Source: Flammeovirgaceae bacterium (GTDB taxonomy: Bacteria > Bacteroidota > Bacteroidia > Cytophagales > Cyclobacteriaceae). Taken from it: a DNA stretch of 64,000 nt. The stretch covers positions 124,001 through 188,000 of the forward strand of contig JADJMA010000007.1 in the NCBI GenBank assembly GCA_016709845.1, given 5' to 3'. Numbering within the stretch: position 1 is the stretch's first letter; each line of letters opens with the position of its first letter. Under the pieces are notes generated by a model that saw only the letters and a list, made by a program, of their open reading frames with translations, was not told the origin of the DNA and did no database searches. This document shows, piece by piece, positions 49,472 through 58,548 of the stretch. The position numbers and the translations under genes were made by a program.

Positions 49472-49891
49472 CTAATTATTAACTGCCCCTTTCAAAATTT
49501 TAATAATCGATTCATCAATCCGTTTGGGTCTCATGGATTGGCTATCTAACATACACCAGGTTGTCTTCGCTTTAACCAACGTTTTCCCGGTTTTTGGATT
49601 AGTAATTTCAACATACCGGATGGATCGTGGTCCTGTAGTTTCGCCTACCCAGGTATTGGCAACCAGTTGATCATTTTCAAAGGCTGCACCCAGGTAGTCA
49701 ATTTCATGCCTCAACACTACCCATACGTTTAGTTTTTTTATTTCGGGTGTTGCTAAAACATTCCAATGGGCGGCCGCTACTTCCTGTGCCCAGCCGAGAT
49801 AAACAACATTATTAACATGCCCTAATTCATCAATATCAGATTGATAAACCAGAATATTTTTACTGAATACATTCGCTTTTATTTCTTCCAT
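49472..49891 (-). CDS. Acyl-CoA thioesterase (4HBT family)
   Basis: Hot-dog-fold thioesterase of 139 residues. Start taken at ATG 49891 (MEEIKANVFSKN); the extra N-terminal codons to a TTG at 49924 are weak. Signature YQSDIDELGHVNNVVYLGW holds the conserved Asp and the DxxGHVNN pattern of the 4HBT/YbgC-type group, followed by VVLRHEIDYLGAAFENDQ. The frame is intact. The acyl substrate is unknown. Confidence 0.85.
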   Translation of the reverse strand: MEEIKANVFSKNILVYQSDIDELGHVNNVVYLGWAQEVAAAHWNVLATPEIKKLNVWVVLRHEIDYLGAAFENDQLVANTWVGETTGPRSIRYVEITNPKTGKTLVKAKTTWCMLDSQSMRPKRIDESIIKILKGAVNN

Positions 49892-50059
49892 GCCATTTTT
49901 ATTCTCAATAGAGAACTGATACAAGGTAAGGTTAACTTAATCCTATGAAAGTGTTCATGTTTATGACTTGGAGCTCTGAGGAAAAAGTTTGATAACTTAT
50001 TGTACCTTGCACAATCAATTATGGTTTGAACCATACTTTTAGACTTAATAAGATACATT

Positions 50060-51313
50060 TTGACATTTCACGATTTTAGCTTCAATCCCCGCTTAGTGGA
50101 CGGATTGGATGCCATGGGCTTTCTCAAAGCCAACCCCCATTCAAGTACAGGCAATTCCAGTTATACCTGGACAAAAAGATTTGATTGCCTGCGCACAAAC
50201 AGGCACAGGCAAAACGGCAGCCTATGTACTACCGATTTTAAACAATATTGTTAGTTCAGAAAAGCGACATCTGAATACTGTTATTATAGCGCCAACACGA
50301 GAACTTGCCCAGCAGATTGATCAACAAATTGAAGGGTTTTCTTATTTTTTGGGTGTGAGCTCAATAGCAATTTATGGTGGTGGCGATGGTGCTACCTGGG
50401 ATCAACAGAAACGTGCCATGGAAGGTGGTGTGGATATTATTATTGCAACCCCGGGCGTTTGATTGCACAGATCGCGATGGGTACAATTAAATTCGATCAC
50501 GTAGAACATCTTGTACTCGATGAAGCTGACCGCATGCTCGACATGGGATTTTATGAAGACATCATTCGGATCATAAAGGAGCTACCGGCCAAGCGACAAA
50601 CATTATGTTTTTCCGCTACCATGCCACCCAAGATTCGCGCGTTAGCGAATCGTATTTTACAAAACCCCGTTGAGATTAATATAGCGCTTTCCAAACCTGC
50701 CGAGGGAATTTTACAACAAGCGTATGTAGTTCATAACGAACAAAAGGAAAAATTAATTGATCTGATTTTAAAGGATAAGGCCTTTAACAGTGTATTGATT
50801 TTTGCGTCAACGAAAGAAAATGTAAAGAAGCTAGATCGAAATCTGAATCGGTTAGGACTCAAAGCAAAAGCAATTCATTCAGATCTTGAGCAAAATGAAC
50901 GTGAACATGTGTTACGCGAATTTAAAAACAAGCAGTTATCGATTTTAATTGGTACCGATGTGCTTTCGCGAGGTATTGACGTGGAAGGAATTGATCTGGT
51001 AATCAACTTTGATGTGCCCCCTGATCCGGAAGATTACATTCACCGTATTGGGCGAACAGCGCGTGCAGCGTCAACCGGTACAGCTATTACCTTTATCAAT
51101 CAACTTGACCAACGTAAATTTTTTAGAATAGAAAGTCTAATTGGCAAAGAAGTTCCCAAAATGCCTTTACCCATCGAATTAGGAGCAGGCCCTGCTTATA
51201 CACCAGAAGCGAAAACCAGTAGCCAGGCGCAGGGAAATAGGAGTAACAGTAATTCAGGAAACAAGAGAAAACCATGGCGGGGTAAACGTCCTGATCGCAA
51301 GCCAAGATCTTAA
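50060..51313 (+). CDS. DEAD-box RNA helicase, frame-broken
   Basis: ATP-dependent RNA helicase of about 418 residues, RhlE-like. The start is TTG at 50060 (TFHDFSFNPRLVDGL), possibly an ATG misread. Breaks near 50131 (an extra G) and 50457 (a G lost) leave motifs PTPIQVQAIP (Q motif), CAQTGTGKTAAYVLPIL (I), APTRELAQQID (Ia), ATPGRLI (II region), VLDEADRMLDMGF (DEAD), CFSATMPPKI (III), IGTDVLSRGIDVEGIDLVIN (V) and HRIGRTARA (VI). A basic tail (NKRKPWRGKRPDRKPRS) probably binds RNA. No companion genes are nearby. Confidence 0.92.
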
Positions 51314-51325
51314 TTTTTTTTACCA

Positions 51326-51362
51326 TTAAGAGACTAAGTCCTTAATGATCTTAATCTCTTAA
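51326..51362. terminator. Possible weak terminator between convergent genes
   Basis: TTAAGAGA and TCTCTTAA form inverted arms with a long loop between the DEAD-box helicase and the ceramidase-like gene. Weak support. Confidence 0.35.
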
Positions 51363-51382
51363 CTATCTTCATGTTAAAAAAA

Positions 51383-52714
51383 TTATTTTTTGATTAGCGC
51401 AGAAATCATGTCATTGAAATAATTTCCATAATAAGGTCCAACCCAATTTAAGGCCATTACTTCCTCTTTATGAATTTTCTCGTAATGTTCATCTTCCGTG
51501 ATGTACCCAGCATAATTGCCATTAAAGCTGGTAATGATTAGCTTCTTTTCATTAGCCATGGCAAGGTCATGAAGTTTTTCATTTACATAAATTTCGCCTG
51601 AGAAATCGCAAGGAGTGCCCATGAGCACTACGTTACCTAACTCAAGATAGGTTAGTTCACCTTGTAACGGATTTAATAACCATGAGAATGCCCAGTTGCG
51701 CAACCTTAGGTTTTCGGTAATTCGTAATTGCGCAGGACCAAATTGAATAGGCACATGAGCACTTTTAATCTCAATGGAATCAAGAGACTGATCGTACGTT
51801 GCATTTTTTATTTTTTCAGACAATACTTCGCCCGCTTTTTCAACCAATTCAAATTCTTGTTCCTTCAATCCGGCTAATCGATGGCTGCCGACCATACCGG
51901 CCATGAACAAGCCGAAGGAATTTTCCTTTTCTAATTCTTTTAAAAGTGCTGTCGGATAATCGCCAGAAAGACTTTTACTTTTTTTACTAATACTAGTGGC
52001 GTGTGCGCTGTAGGTTATTAATTGAGCCTGGCTACTATCATCTCTAAGTAATTGTATTCCTCTCAGAAAGCCATCATAGGGAGCGCCCGGCACCAATCGA
52101 TTTTCGGCATACTCGCTTGCGTCTGCTTCCCAATATCTCAATTGGGTTGGTTTCATTGATTTTTCAATCTGCGTAATTTTTTTTACAAGATTGTCAACAA
52201 CATTATTTACCCATATCTCATCGTAATTTCCTAACACCAATTCTCCAACAATACTGTTATGCCAACCGCCAACGCCATTGTGTGTATGCGTGGCACTTAA
52301 ATAGAGAAAGGGCTCTTCAGAAAATTCCTTCACTAATTTTTTTTGTAGTATTTCCTTAATAGTAGGAGGGAAGAGTAATAAGTCCAGACTGATGAAATAA
52401 CAGGAGACGCTGCCATTGTTGATGCCTATAATTCTTGCATATAAGGAATCATGCACAGCTTCAAACGTTGGTCGCACACGATATCCCGCCATGGGCATAG
52501 GGTGATCGGGTGTTATAGAAATTTTTCCCCAACCCGCGTATAGTTTTTGGAAGGCTTGTGAATAGTTGGCTGAAGATTATTCAGCGTTTGAGTCATCTCC
52601 TGATAAAATTCCTGATCCGGCAACGGAGTTCTATCAATTTTACCTACCAGCGAAACAAGTACAATGATAATAACAACGACTGCTGCTAGCAGTCCTTTTG
52701 AGCCAACGTTTCAT
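51383..52714 (-). CDS. Neutral/alkaline ceramidase-like protein, membrane-anchored, frame-broken
   Basis: About 443 residues. ATG at 52714 gives MKRWLKRTA then, after a break near 52690, AAVVVIIIVLVSLVGKI, an N-terminal membrane anchor. A second break near 52540 leads into AGWGKISITPDHPMPMAGYR, the typical ceramidase N-terminal motif. Later LSATHTHNGVGGWH supplies metal-binding His, and YSAHATSISKKS the second His. Members hydrolyse ceramide or related lipids in the periplasm, but Bacteroidota homologues are mostly uncharacterised. Sphingolipids are common in this phylum, so a role in their turnover is plausible, not shown. Confidence 0.75.
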
Positions 52715-52736
52715 AAGTAGTTGACTTTATCAATCA

Positions 52737-54776
52737 TTACTTCTCAATGATAGTAAATTCTGTTCTTCTGTTTAACTGACGACCAGCCCGGGTTTTATTA
52801 TCCGAAATGGGTTTGTCAGGACCATACCCAGCAACTGTGATGCGAGATTCATCAATGCCTGACTTAACAAGATGTTTCTTCACCGCTTCCGCTCTTCTTC
52901 TACTAAGCCCTACGTTGTAGGGGTAAGATCCGATGTTATCGGTATGACCGCTGATTTCAACTTTTACCGTGGTGGCAGTCTTCATAATTTGTTCGAGATA
53001 TAAAATATCATCGAAGGACTTAGGCACATCGCTATCATGAGGGAAATAAACATTTAGCGTTCTTCTGTAGTTTACGGCAATTTTATCTAAATATATTGTA
53101 TCACGTAATGTGGGATTTTGTGTCGGTAAAGCAGAGAAATAATAGGTGGATGAATAGGGGATGTAATCATTACTTGATACCAACAATTTATACCTTACGG
53201 ATTGCCCGGCCATATTCTTAATTTCAGTTTGATAGGTTCCAGTCTGACTTTCTTTGAAATTAATTTCCTCTCCTTGTGCAGAAGAAAACTTTACCGTTGC
53301 GTTAAGAGGCTTATGGGAATCTCCTTCAGCAACAAATACTGAAAACTGTAAAGATGTAGGTGTATCTGTGGCTGGTGATTCTTTAACCGCTGGTCGTGCG
53401 ATGGCAGGTATTTCATCTTCCATAGCTAAAACGGCATCAGTAAAATCGGGTTGCGTGTACGTGGGTTCAACCCAATTGTGAATATCAATTCTATAAATAT
53501 CTTGTTCACCAACACCTTCTTGCCGGACAGATGAAATATAGGCAAAGTCTTCATCACGAGTCAGCACGATATAAATATCATTTTCAACCGAGTTAATGGG
53601 ATAGCCCATGTTGATTGGTTTCTCCCAGCTATTTTTTTCATCATTATAGATACTGCGATAAATATCAAGATCGCCCATGCCTGCATGACCGTTTGAACTG
53701 AAGTAAAGACTTTTACCGTTGGCTGAAATAAATACCCCGTCTTCATCCAAATCGGTATTAACGAGTCTGCCTAAATTTTGAGGATCAACCCAATGGCCCT
53801 TTGAATTTTTTGTGCACATATAAATATCAGTTCCTCCAAAGCCACCCGGACGATTACTGGTGAAAATATTTTTTTGACCATCTGCAGTCATTGAAGCAGA
53901 ATTTTCGATGTATTCTGAGTTAATCTCTAGCGATCTAGGATCCGTCCATGTGCCATCCGATTTTAAATAGGAGCTCAGTATATCGCCACCGTTAGAATCA
54001 TAATACAAAAGCATTTCTTTACCATCCGGTGAAAGGTTTACACTTGCATTGTGATAATTGTTATTGAGAGCCCCTGGTAAAGTTTTGGCTGGACTCCATT
54101 CCCCATTTTCTTTTCGACTATAAAAAATCTCTTCATAGTACTCGTTATCCGCAGCTATGCGGTCGTTCGAGTTACCCTCTGGTCTACGTGTAGTAAATAC
54201 CATCAGCGTTTCATCAGCATTGATGGTTGGTGCGTAATCAGGCCATTCGGAATTTACATTGCTACCGAGGGGTGTGATCGTAATATTTACTGGTTGAGCC
54301 TTCATGATTTTGGCATTGTTACATTCAAATACCTTTCTGTAAACCTCATTGAGCTTTTTTTCGATTTCTCATAGTCGAGTGATCGCGACAGCAAACGACC
54401 ATATCGGTTATAAAGTAAGATAGCACTATCAAATTTTTCGGAATAATGATACGCCTGGCCGAGGTAGTAAAGAATATCATCATCGATTTTTGGATCAAGC
54501 AAATAAGCCTTCTTAAAATATTCGAGCGATCGCTCCTTGCGAATAGTGAGCATGATTGAGCGCCCGGTCATAAATTGAGCTTTGGAACTTTTAGGATTGG
54601 CTTGGGTAGCTAGCAAAACATTTCAGTAGCCTGCTTGCGATGTGAATAATCAAAGACTCCATACCCTGCCGGTAATATTCTTCGGATAATGCAATAGAAT
54701 CCTGCTGACTTAAGACGGGTATGCTTAAAAACAGACAGGCTAGAAAGACAAGGGGCAAGCGGTAGGATAAAGCCAT
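52737..54776 (-). CDS. TPR / propeller / OmpA outer-membrane protein (PorE-like), frame-broken
   Basis: About 680 residues read across breaks near 54315 and 54630. Start MALSYRLPLVFLACLFLSIP gives the signal peptide. TPR repeats follow (EEYYRQGMES, LLATQANPKSSKAQFMTGRS, EYFKKAYLLDPKIDDDILYY). A PD40 propeller comes next (PDYAPTINADETLMVFTTRR, SPDGKEMLLYYDSNGG, TSNRPGGFGGTDIYMC, ANGKSLYFSSNGHAGMGDLD), then a regulatory-like domain, and OmpA at the end (VEISGHTDNIGSYPYNVGLS, NRRTEFTIIEK). This architecture matches PorE of the type IX secretion system, though many paralogues exist, so the call stays PorE-like. It starts 22 bases after the ceramidase-like gene's start region on the same strand. 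Confidence 0.8.
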
Positions 54777-54912
54777 GGGTTTCGAATCTTAGCCAAAAGT
54801 AAAGTATTTCGGCAAGCATTTGAATCTTGAACGGATCGATTTTTAGCTATTCGCAAGTGTTACCACCTCACGACAGTTTAAAGCCACCCGTTTATGGATA
54901 GTTCTTCCGAGT

Positions 54913-55235
54913 TTATGCACTATGACGATACCTGCTACCTTCCCACGCTTTCATTTCGAGGATCATTGCCTGCTCACGAGGAGTTAAGGGTGCTTGTTGA
55001 GTACTTCCTGATGCTTTGCCAGCGATGTAAAAAATTGAAGTCGATACTTGAACACTACTTTACTTCCAATCGCCTTTTAAGCTCTCTGGGAAGAGTTTCA
55101 TCTACCCAAATGAGAAATATATTTTTCATCATCGCTACTACCAGGCAAAAAAGATAATCCGGACTTTTCCAGATTGTCCAGTACGTCATCCTTAAAGTCT
55201 GGCTTGCCAGTTATATATAGTGTTGTCCAAGTCAT
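54913..55235 (-). CDS. Small unknown protein (about 107 residues), frame-broken
   Basis: Visible only when frames are joined: ATG at 55235 gives MTWTTLYITGKPDFKDDVLD, then NLEKSGLSFLPGSSDDEKYI. After breaks near 55105, 55065 and 54990 it reads WVDETLPRELK, AIGSKVVFKYRLQFFTSLAK then HQEVLN and APLTPREQAMILEMKAWEGS, ending SRYRHSA. Each piece joins the next with a single-base change and the sense pattern is protein-like throughout, whereas the plus-strand frame over the same DNA is not. I do not recognise a family. The last segment is helical. Confidence 0.55.
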
Positions 55236-55356
55236 AGTTTTATATTGGCCCGCATAAAAACTCAAAATTTAATTCTGCTTAATCTTAGCTACTCAGAACA
55301 AAATGATAGGCCACCGAAGATTAAAAAATATTTCTAGTTGATTCGTGGCCAGCTAT

Positions 55357-55635
55357 TTAGCTGCGAACACTTTCATAACGGCCAAGCTCGGCAATAAGTT
55401 GCAAAAGATTGGAATGAGCTTGAAATAAATTATTCAATTACTCATTAATCCAGACTAAAAAAGAAACCAGTACTAATTGATCAGAAAGATATTGAATGAT
55501 GGGTTCATCCGGATCGAATTGATTTCCATATTTTTTTCTAATGGCAGTTAGTTCTTCATCGGTTACCCAATCGGTTGCAATAAGTTTATGCGTTGGGTCA
55601 ACTTTTTTCTTAATGGTAACCAGAATTCGTTTCAT
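55357..55635 (-). CDS. Small unknown protein (92 codons) with in-frame stop
   Basis: Starts MKRILVTIKKKVDPTHKLIA at 55635 and reads through TDWVTDEELTAIRKKYGNQF to VWINE, where a TAA stands at 55438-55440. The same frame continues LNNLFQAHSNLLQLIAELGR, YESVRS, to TAA at 55357-55359. The continuation is protein-like and in phase, and TAA is one G-to-T change from GAA, so the gene is probably 92 codons with a read error. No family recognised. If the stop is real, the 65-residue N-terminal part is the product. Confidence 0.5.
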
Positions 55636-55844
55636 CATTTTTGGGATTAGTCTATAACAAGACTACCATTTAAATGCCCATGGCCAAATGATATTTATCA
55701 GGTTCTTGCCTATCACAGATGCCTTCCTCTTCTAATCCCAAATGGGCATAAAATCCCATTTTTGGAATCGAATTTTAAATTGTGCCATTTTAGTGATTTT
55801 AAGGATTTTTACCGGTGGCATGATTGTTCTGTTAGGTGAGTATC

Positions 55845-56221
55845 ATGAAAAAGATACCCCTAATCGCTGTGTTTGAGAACGATCCACTAAACAGGTTTAT
55901 CTGCCAGCGAATGTTAGACCTTCAAAGCGAAAAGGTCTCCTTTCATATTTTCGGTAATCCAGAGGAAGGCCTGGAATTAGCAAAGACAGCTAAGTTTGAC
56001 TTTGCTTTATTGATTTACATTTTAAGGGCGAGATCTACGAAGGCGTTGAGCTAGCCAAAAAATTTAAATCAATTTCTAAAGATACTGTGCTCGTTGCCAT
56101 GACAACCCTTATTCAACAACGTGATTCAGAACGGGCAAAATCGGAAGGTTTTGTAGCCTGCCTTGAAAAACCATTATCATTTTTCGACATAGAAAAATTG
56201 TTAAGTGAGATAAGGAGCTAG
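55845..56221 (+). CDS. Stand-alone response-regulator receiver domain, frame-broken
   Basis: About 125 residues, a single CheY-like receiver with no output domain. It starts MKKIPLIAVFENDPLNRFIC with the acidic pair near residue 11. A base lost near 56010 disrupts the phosphorylated Asp (AL-x-DLHFKGEIYEG after repair). The later conserved Thr and Lys lie in VAMTTLIQQRDSERAKSEGF and CLEKPLSFFDIEKLL. No sensor kinase is adjacent, so its partner is unknown. Such single-domain regulators usually relay phosphate or bind a protein target. Confidence 0.75.
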
Positions 56222-56343
56222 GATAGGTAGACACGTTCCTGAAAAAAAATATTAGTGGCCTGTTGATTTTAAATGGTATTTTATTAAACAGAAGGTGTAA
56301 ATAAGAAACCTTACCTTTATGTAACGCATGAGCTTGAAGCAGT

Positions 56344-56595
56344 ATGACTAAGTGTAACACAGGTAAGCGATTATATACAAGCGAAGCACTTGCTGAAGAC
56401 GCGTTGATAGGGGCTCACATAAATTTCGACTATCGAACAGGCAGCGGACCAGTCGCTATTTATAAATGTGACGAATGTGGAAACTACCACCTTACCTCGC
56501 ATGGAGAAATGAATAAACGACTTGCCTTACAATTGCAAAGCGGGTTCATTCAAAAACAAAAACAAGCTGCCCGGTGGCAGGATAAGTTGAAGTAA
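56344..56595 (+). CDS. Small zinc-ribbon-like protein
   Basis: An intact 83-residue frame. The N-terminal half has KCNTGKRLYTSEALAEDALI and the middle IYKCDECGNYHLTSHGE, a CxxC plus His pattern that could bind zinc. The C-terminal helix is rich in Gln and Lys (QSGFIQKQKQAARWQDKLK). Similar small proteins occur in Bacteroidota, but no function is known. Confidence 0.6.
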   Translation: MTKCNTGKRLYTSEALAEDALIGAHINFDYRTGSGPVAIYKCDECGNYHLTSHGEMNKRLALQLQSGFIQKQKQAARWQDKLK

Positions 56596-56661
56596 ATGTC
56601 ATTATTTGATTCTTGACTTTTTACTTCCCTCTTTTTTTCCAATCTTCCTGAAATTTGGATC

Positions 56662-57618
56662 ATGAATAAAACTACTCTTGATAAATTATTAGGCATTCAA
56701 TATCCTGTAATAGTGGCGCCTATGTTTTTAATCTCTAATACAAAAATGATTAAGGCCGCATTGGCCCATGGCGTGACGGCCGCCTTTCCGGCATTAAACT
56801 ATCGTACCGATCACGAACTACGTGCTGCGATTAACGAGATCAAATCATTTAGCGATAAGCCCTTCGGGGTAAATCTGATTGTTAATAAATCCAATCTAAA
56901 ATATAAAGGCCAACTGGAAACGTTAATCGAACTGAAGGTTGACTACATTATAACTTCCTTGGGCAATCCAGGAAGTAATTGAAAAATGTAAGCCACATGG
57001 AATTAAAGTTTTTTGCGATGTAGTTGATTTAACCTATGCAAAAAAAGTAGAACAACTGGGTGCCGATGCAGTGATAGCCGTAAACAATCAGGCAGGGGGA
57101 CATGCAGGTAAACTATCTCCAAAGGAATTGATTACACTGTTGACTCAAAATTGTAACATCCCGGTAATTTCGGCCGGAGGCATTGCCCATGGTAATGATT
57201 TGAAACTGGTAATGGATTGGGGAGCAGCCGGTGCATCGGTAGGCACAATCTTTATTGCGTGCGATGAAGCCGATATTTCACCGGAGTATAAGCAGGCGAT
57301 GATTGATTATGGAGAGAAGGATATTGTAATGACGACTAAGCTTTCGGGATCGGCTCTTACGGTTATTAATACGCCTTACGTACAACAATTAGGTACTGAG
57401 GCCACTTGGCTGGAACGAATTCTTCATAATAATAAGACATTAAAAAATATGCAAAGATGTTGATCGCCTATCGCGGAATGAAACAAGTAGAAAATGCTGC
57501 TTTTGGTGCCACCTATAAAACCGTGTGGTGTGCGGGCCCAGCCATTGAACATGTAAAAAGTATCCGGCCCATGGGAGAGATAATAAAAACATTAACTACA
57601 GAATTTGATAATGCCTAA
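56662..57618 (+). CDS. Nitronate-monooxygenase-like flavoprotein (2-nitropropane dioxygenase family), frame-broken
   Basis: FMN barrel of about 318 residues. It begins MNKTTLDKLLGIQYPVIVAP, then FGVNLIVNKSN. After a break near 56975 it runs VIEKCKPHGIKVFCDVVD and AVNNQAGGHAGKLSPKELIT, in which AGGHAG is the family catalytic-His motif. Then come IPVISAGGIAHGNDLKLVM and GASVGTIFIACDEADIS. A second break near 57455 leads to MLIAYRGMKQVENA and the true end at 57618. It detoxifies nitronates in some bacteria, but the substrate here is unproven. Confidence 0.85.
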
Positions 57619-57701
57619 TAATCGCAAAGCGCAGAGACGCAAGGAAAGTTAACGGGTAAAGAACATTGCGCCTAGCACCCTTGCAGTGAAACCTATAAAT
57701 C

Positions 57702-58453
57702 ATGAACGAAAAGAAACATTGGGAGCACATCGCGCCAAGCTATAATGACGAAATCTTTGATGTATACGCCAGCGACAGAAAGAAAAAGCTTCCGCGGTAT
57801 TTTCGTAAGCATGGAGGTAAAAACAAAACGGCTATAGATTTTGGATGCGGTAACGGGAAATCATTTCCTTACCTCGCTCCAATTTTTAAACACGTACTGG
57901 GTCTCGATATTAGTAAAGGTCTTTTAAAACAGGCGAAGCAGCGTGGGTATAAGAATGTTGACTTGAAACAAGCTGACCTAACAAAGAAGAAACTTATTTT
58001 GTCTCCGGTCGACTTTGCTTTCTGTTGCAATGTCATCATGTTTCCCGAGCTTGAAAAGAATTATACTATGCTGGCGAATATTAACAAAGCCTTGCATAAG
58101 GGAGGTACTGCCTTAATCGTGTTACCCTCTTTAGACTCAGCTTTGTTTTCTTCCTGGCGCTTAATTGATTTGTATCGCAAAGAAGGTGTTGACGTTAAGG
58201 ACATCCCGGCCCATGAGTTTCATTATTTTAAAGGCAACAAGCGTGATATCATTCAAGGGATCGTTCATATTGATGGCGTTCCCACCAAACATTATTCATA
58301 CTCGGAGCTTCAGGTAATATTTGAAGAGGCTGGTTTTAAAATTACTGCTCTCGAAAAACTGGAATACGATTGAATACTGAATTAGCATCAGTTCCTGATT
58401 GGCTAAAGGATCCCTATCCGTGGGATTGGTTGGTAGAGTGCGTAAAGAGCTGA
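57702..58453 (+). CDS. SAM-dependent class I methyltransferase, frame-broken near the end
   Basis: About 250 residues. SAM loop AIDFGCGNGKSFPYLAPIF near residue 50, GLDISKGLLKQAKQRGY as the second strand, and ALHKGGTALIVLPSLDSALF later. The open frame stops at LEYD (58373), but one G inserted near 58371 restores EYDWNTELASVPDWLKDPYP and DWLVECVKS to TGA at 58453, so the longer form is preferred. Target unknown. The 80 bases before the start hold CGCAAAGCGCAGAGACGCAA, a low-complexity repeat-like string. Confidence 0.8.
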
Positions 58454-58548
58454 TTGAATCCTTTGAAGATATTCGTTTCTGTTTTTATTTCCCTTACGTG
58501 AGGAAGTGTTTTTTATTTTAGATTCGCATCCGGATAATCCAATCGCTT

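Noticed and set aside
49377..49475. A plus-strand protein-like stretch (HIGIEFEGLNLGEQEGILAT, KALLEETIKQLT) ending in TAA just inside the thioesterase end.
   Set aside because: No start codon and no upstream continuation in frame; could be the tail of a lost gene, but too short to support.
54894..55157. An 87-codon plus-strand frame.
   Set aside because: The opposite strand reads as a coherent protein when frames are joined, and this frame has low-quality composition with no family likeness.
55670..55760. A 29-codon minus-strand frame (MGFYAHLGLEEEGICDRQEP) resembling the end of a GNAT acetyltransferase.
   Set aside because: No catalytic part exists nearby, so at most it is a remnant; similarity is too weak to call.
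57620..57700. CGCAAAGCGCAGAGACGCAA string before the methyltransferase gene.
   Set aside because: Looks like a dispersed intergenic repeat fragment but only one copy is in the window; not enough to call a repeat family.
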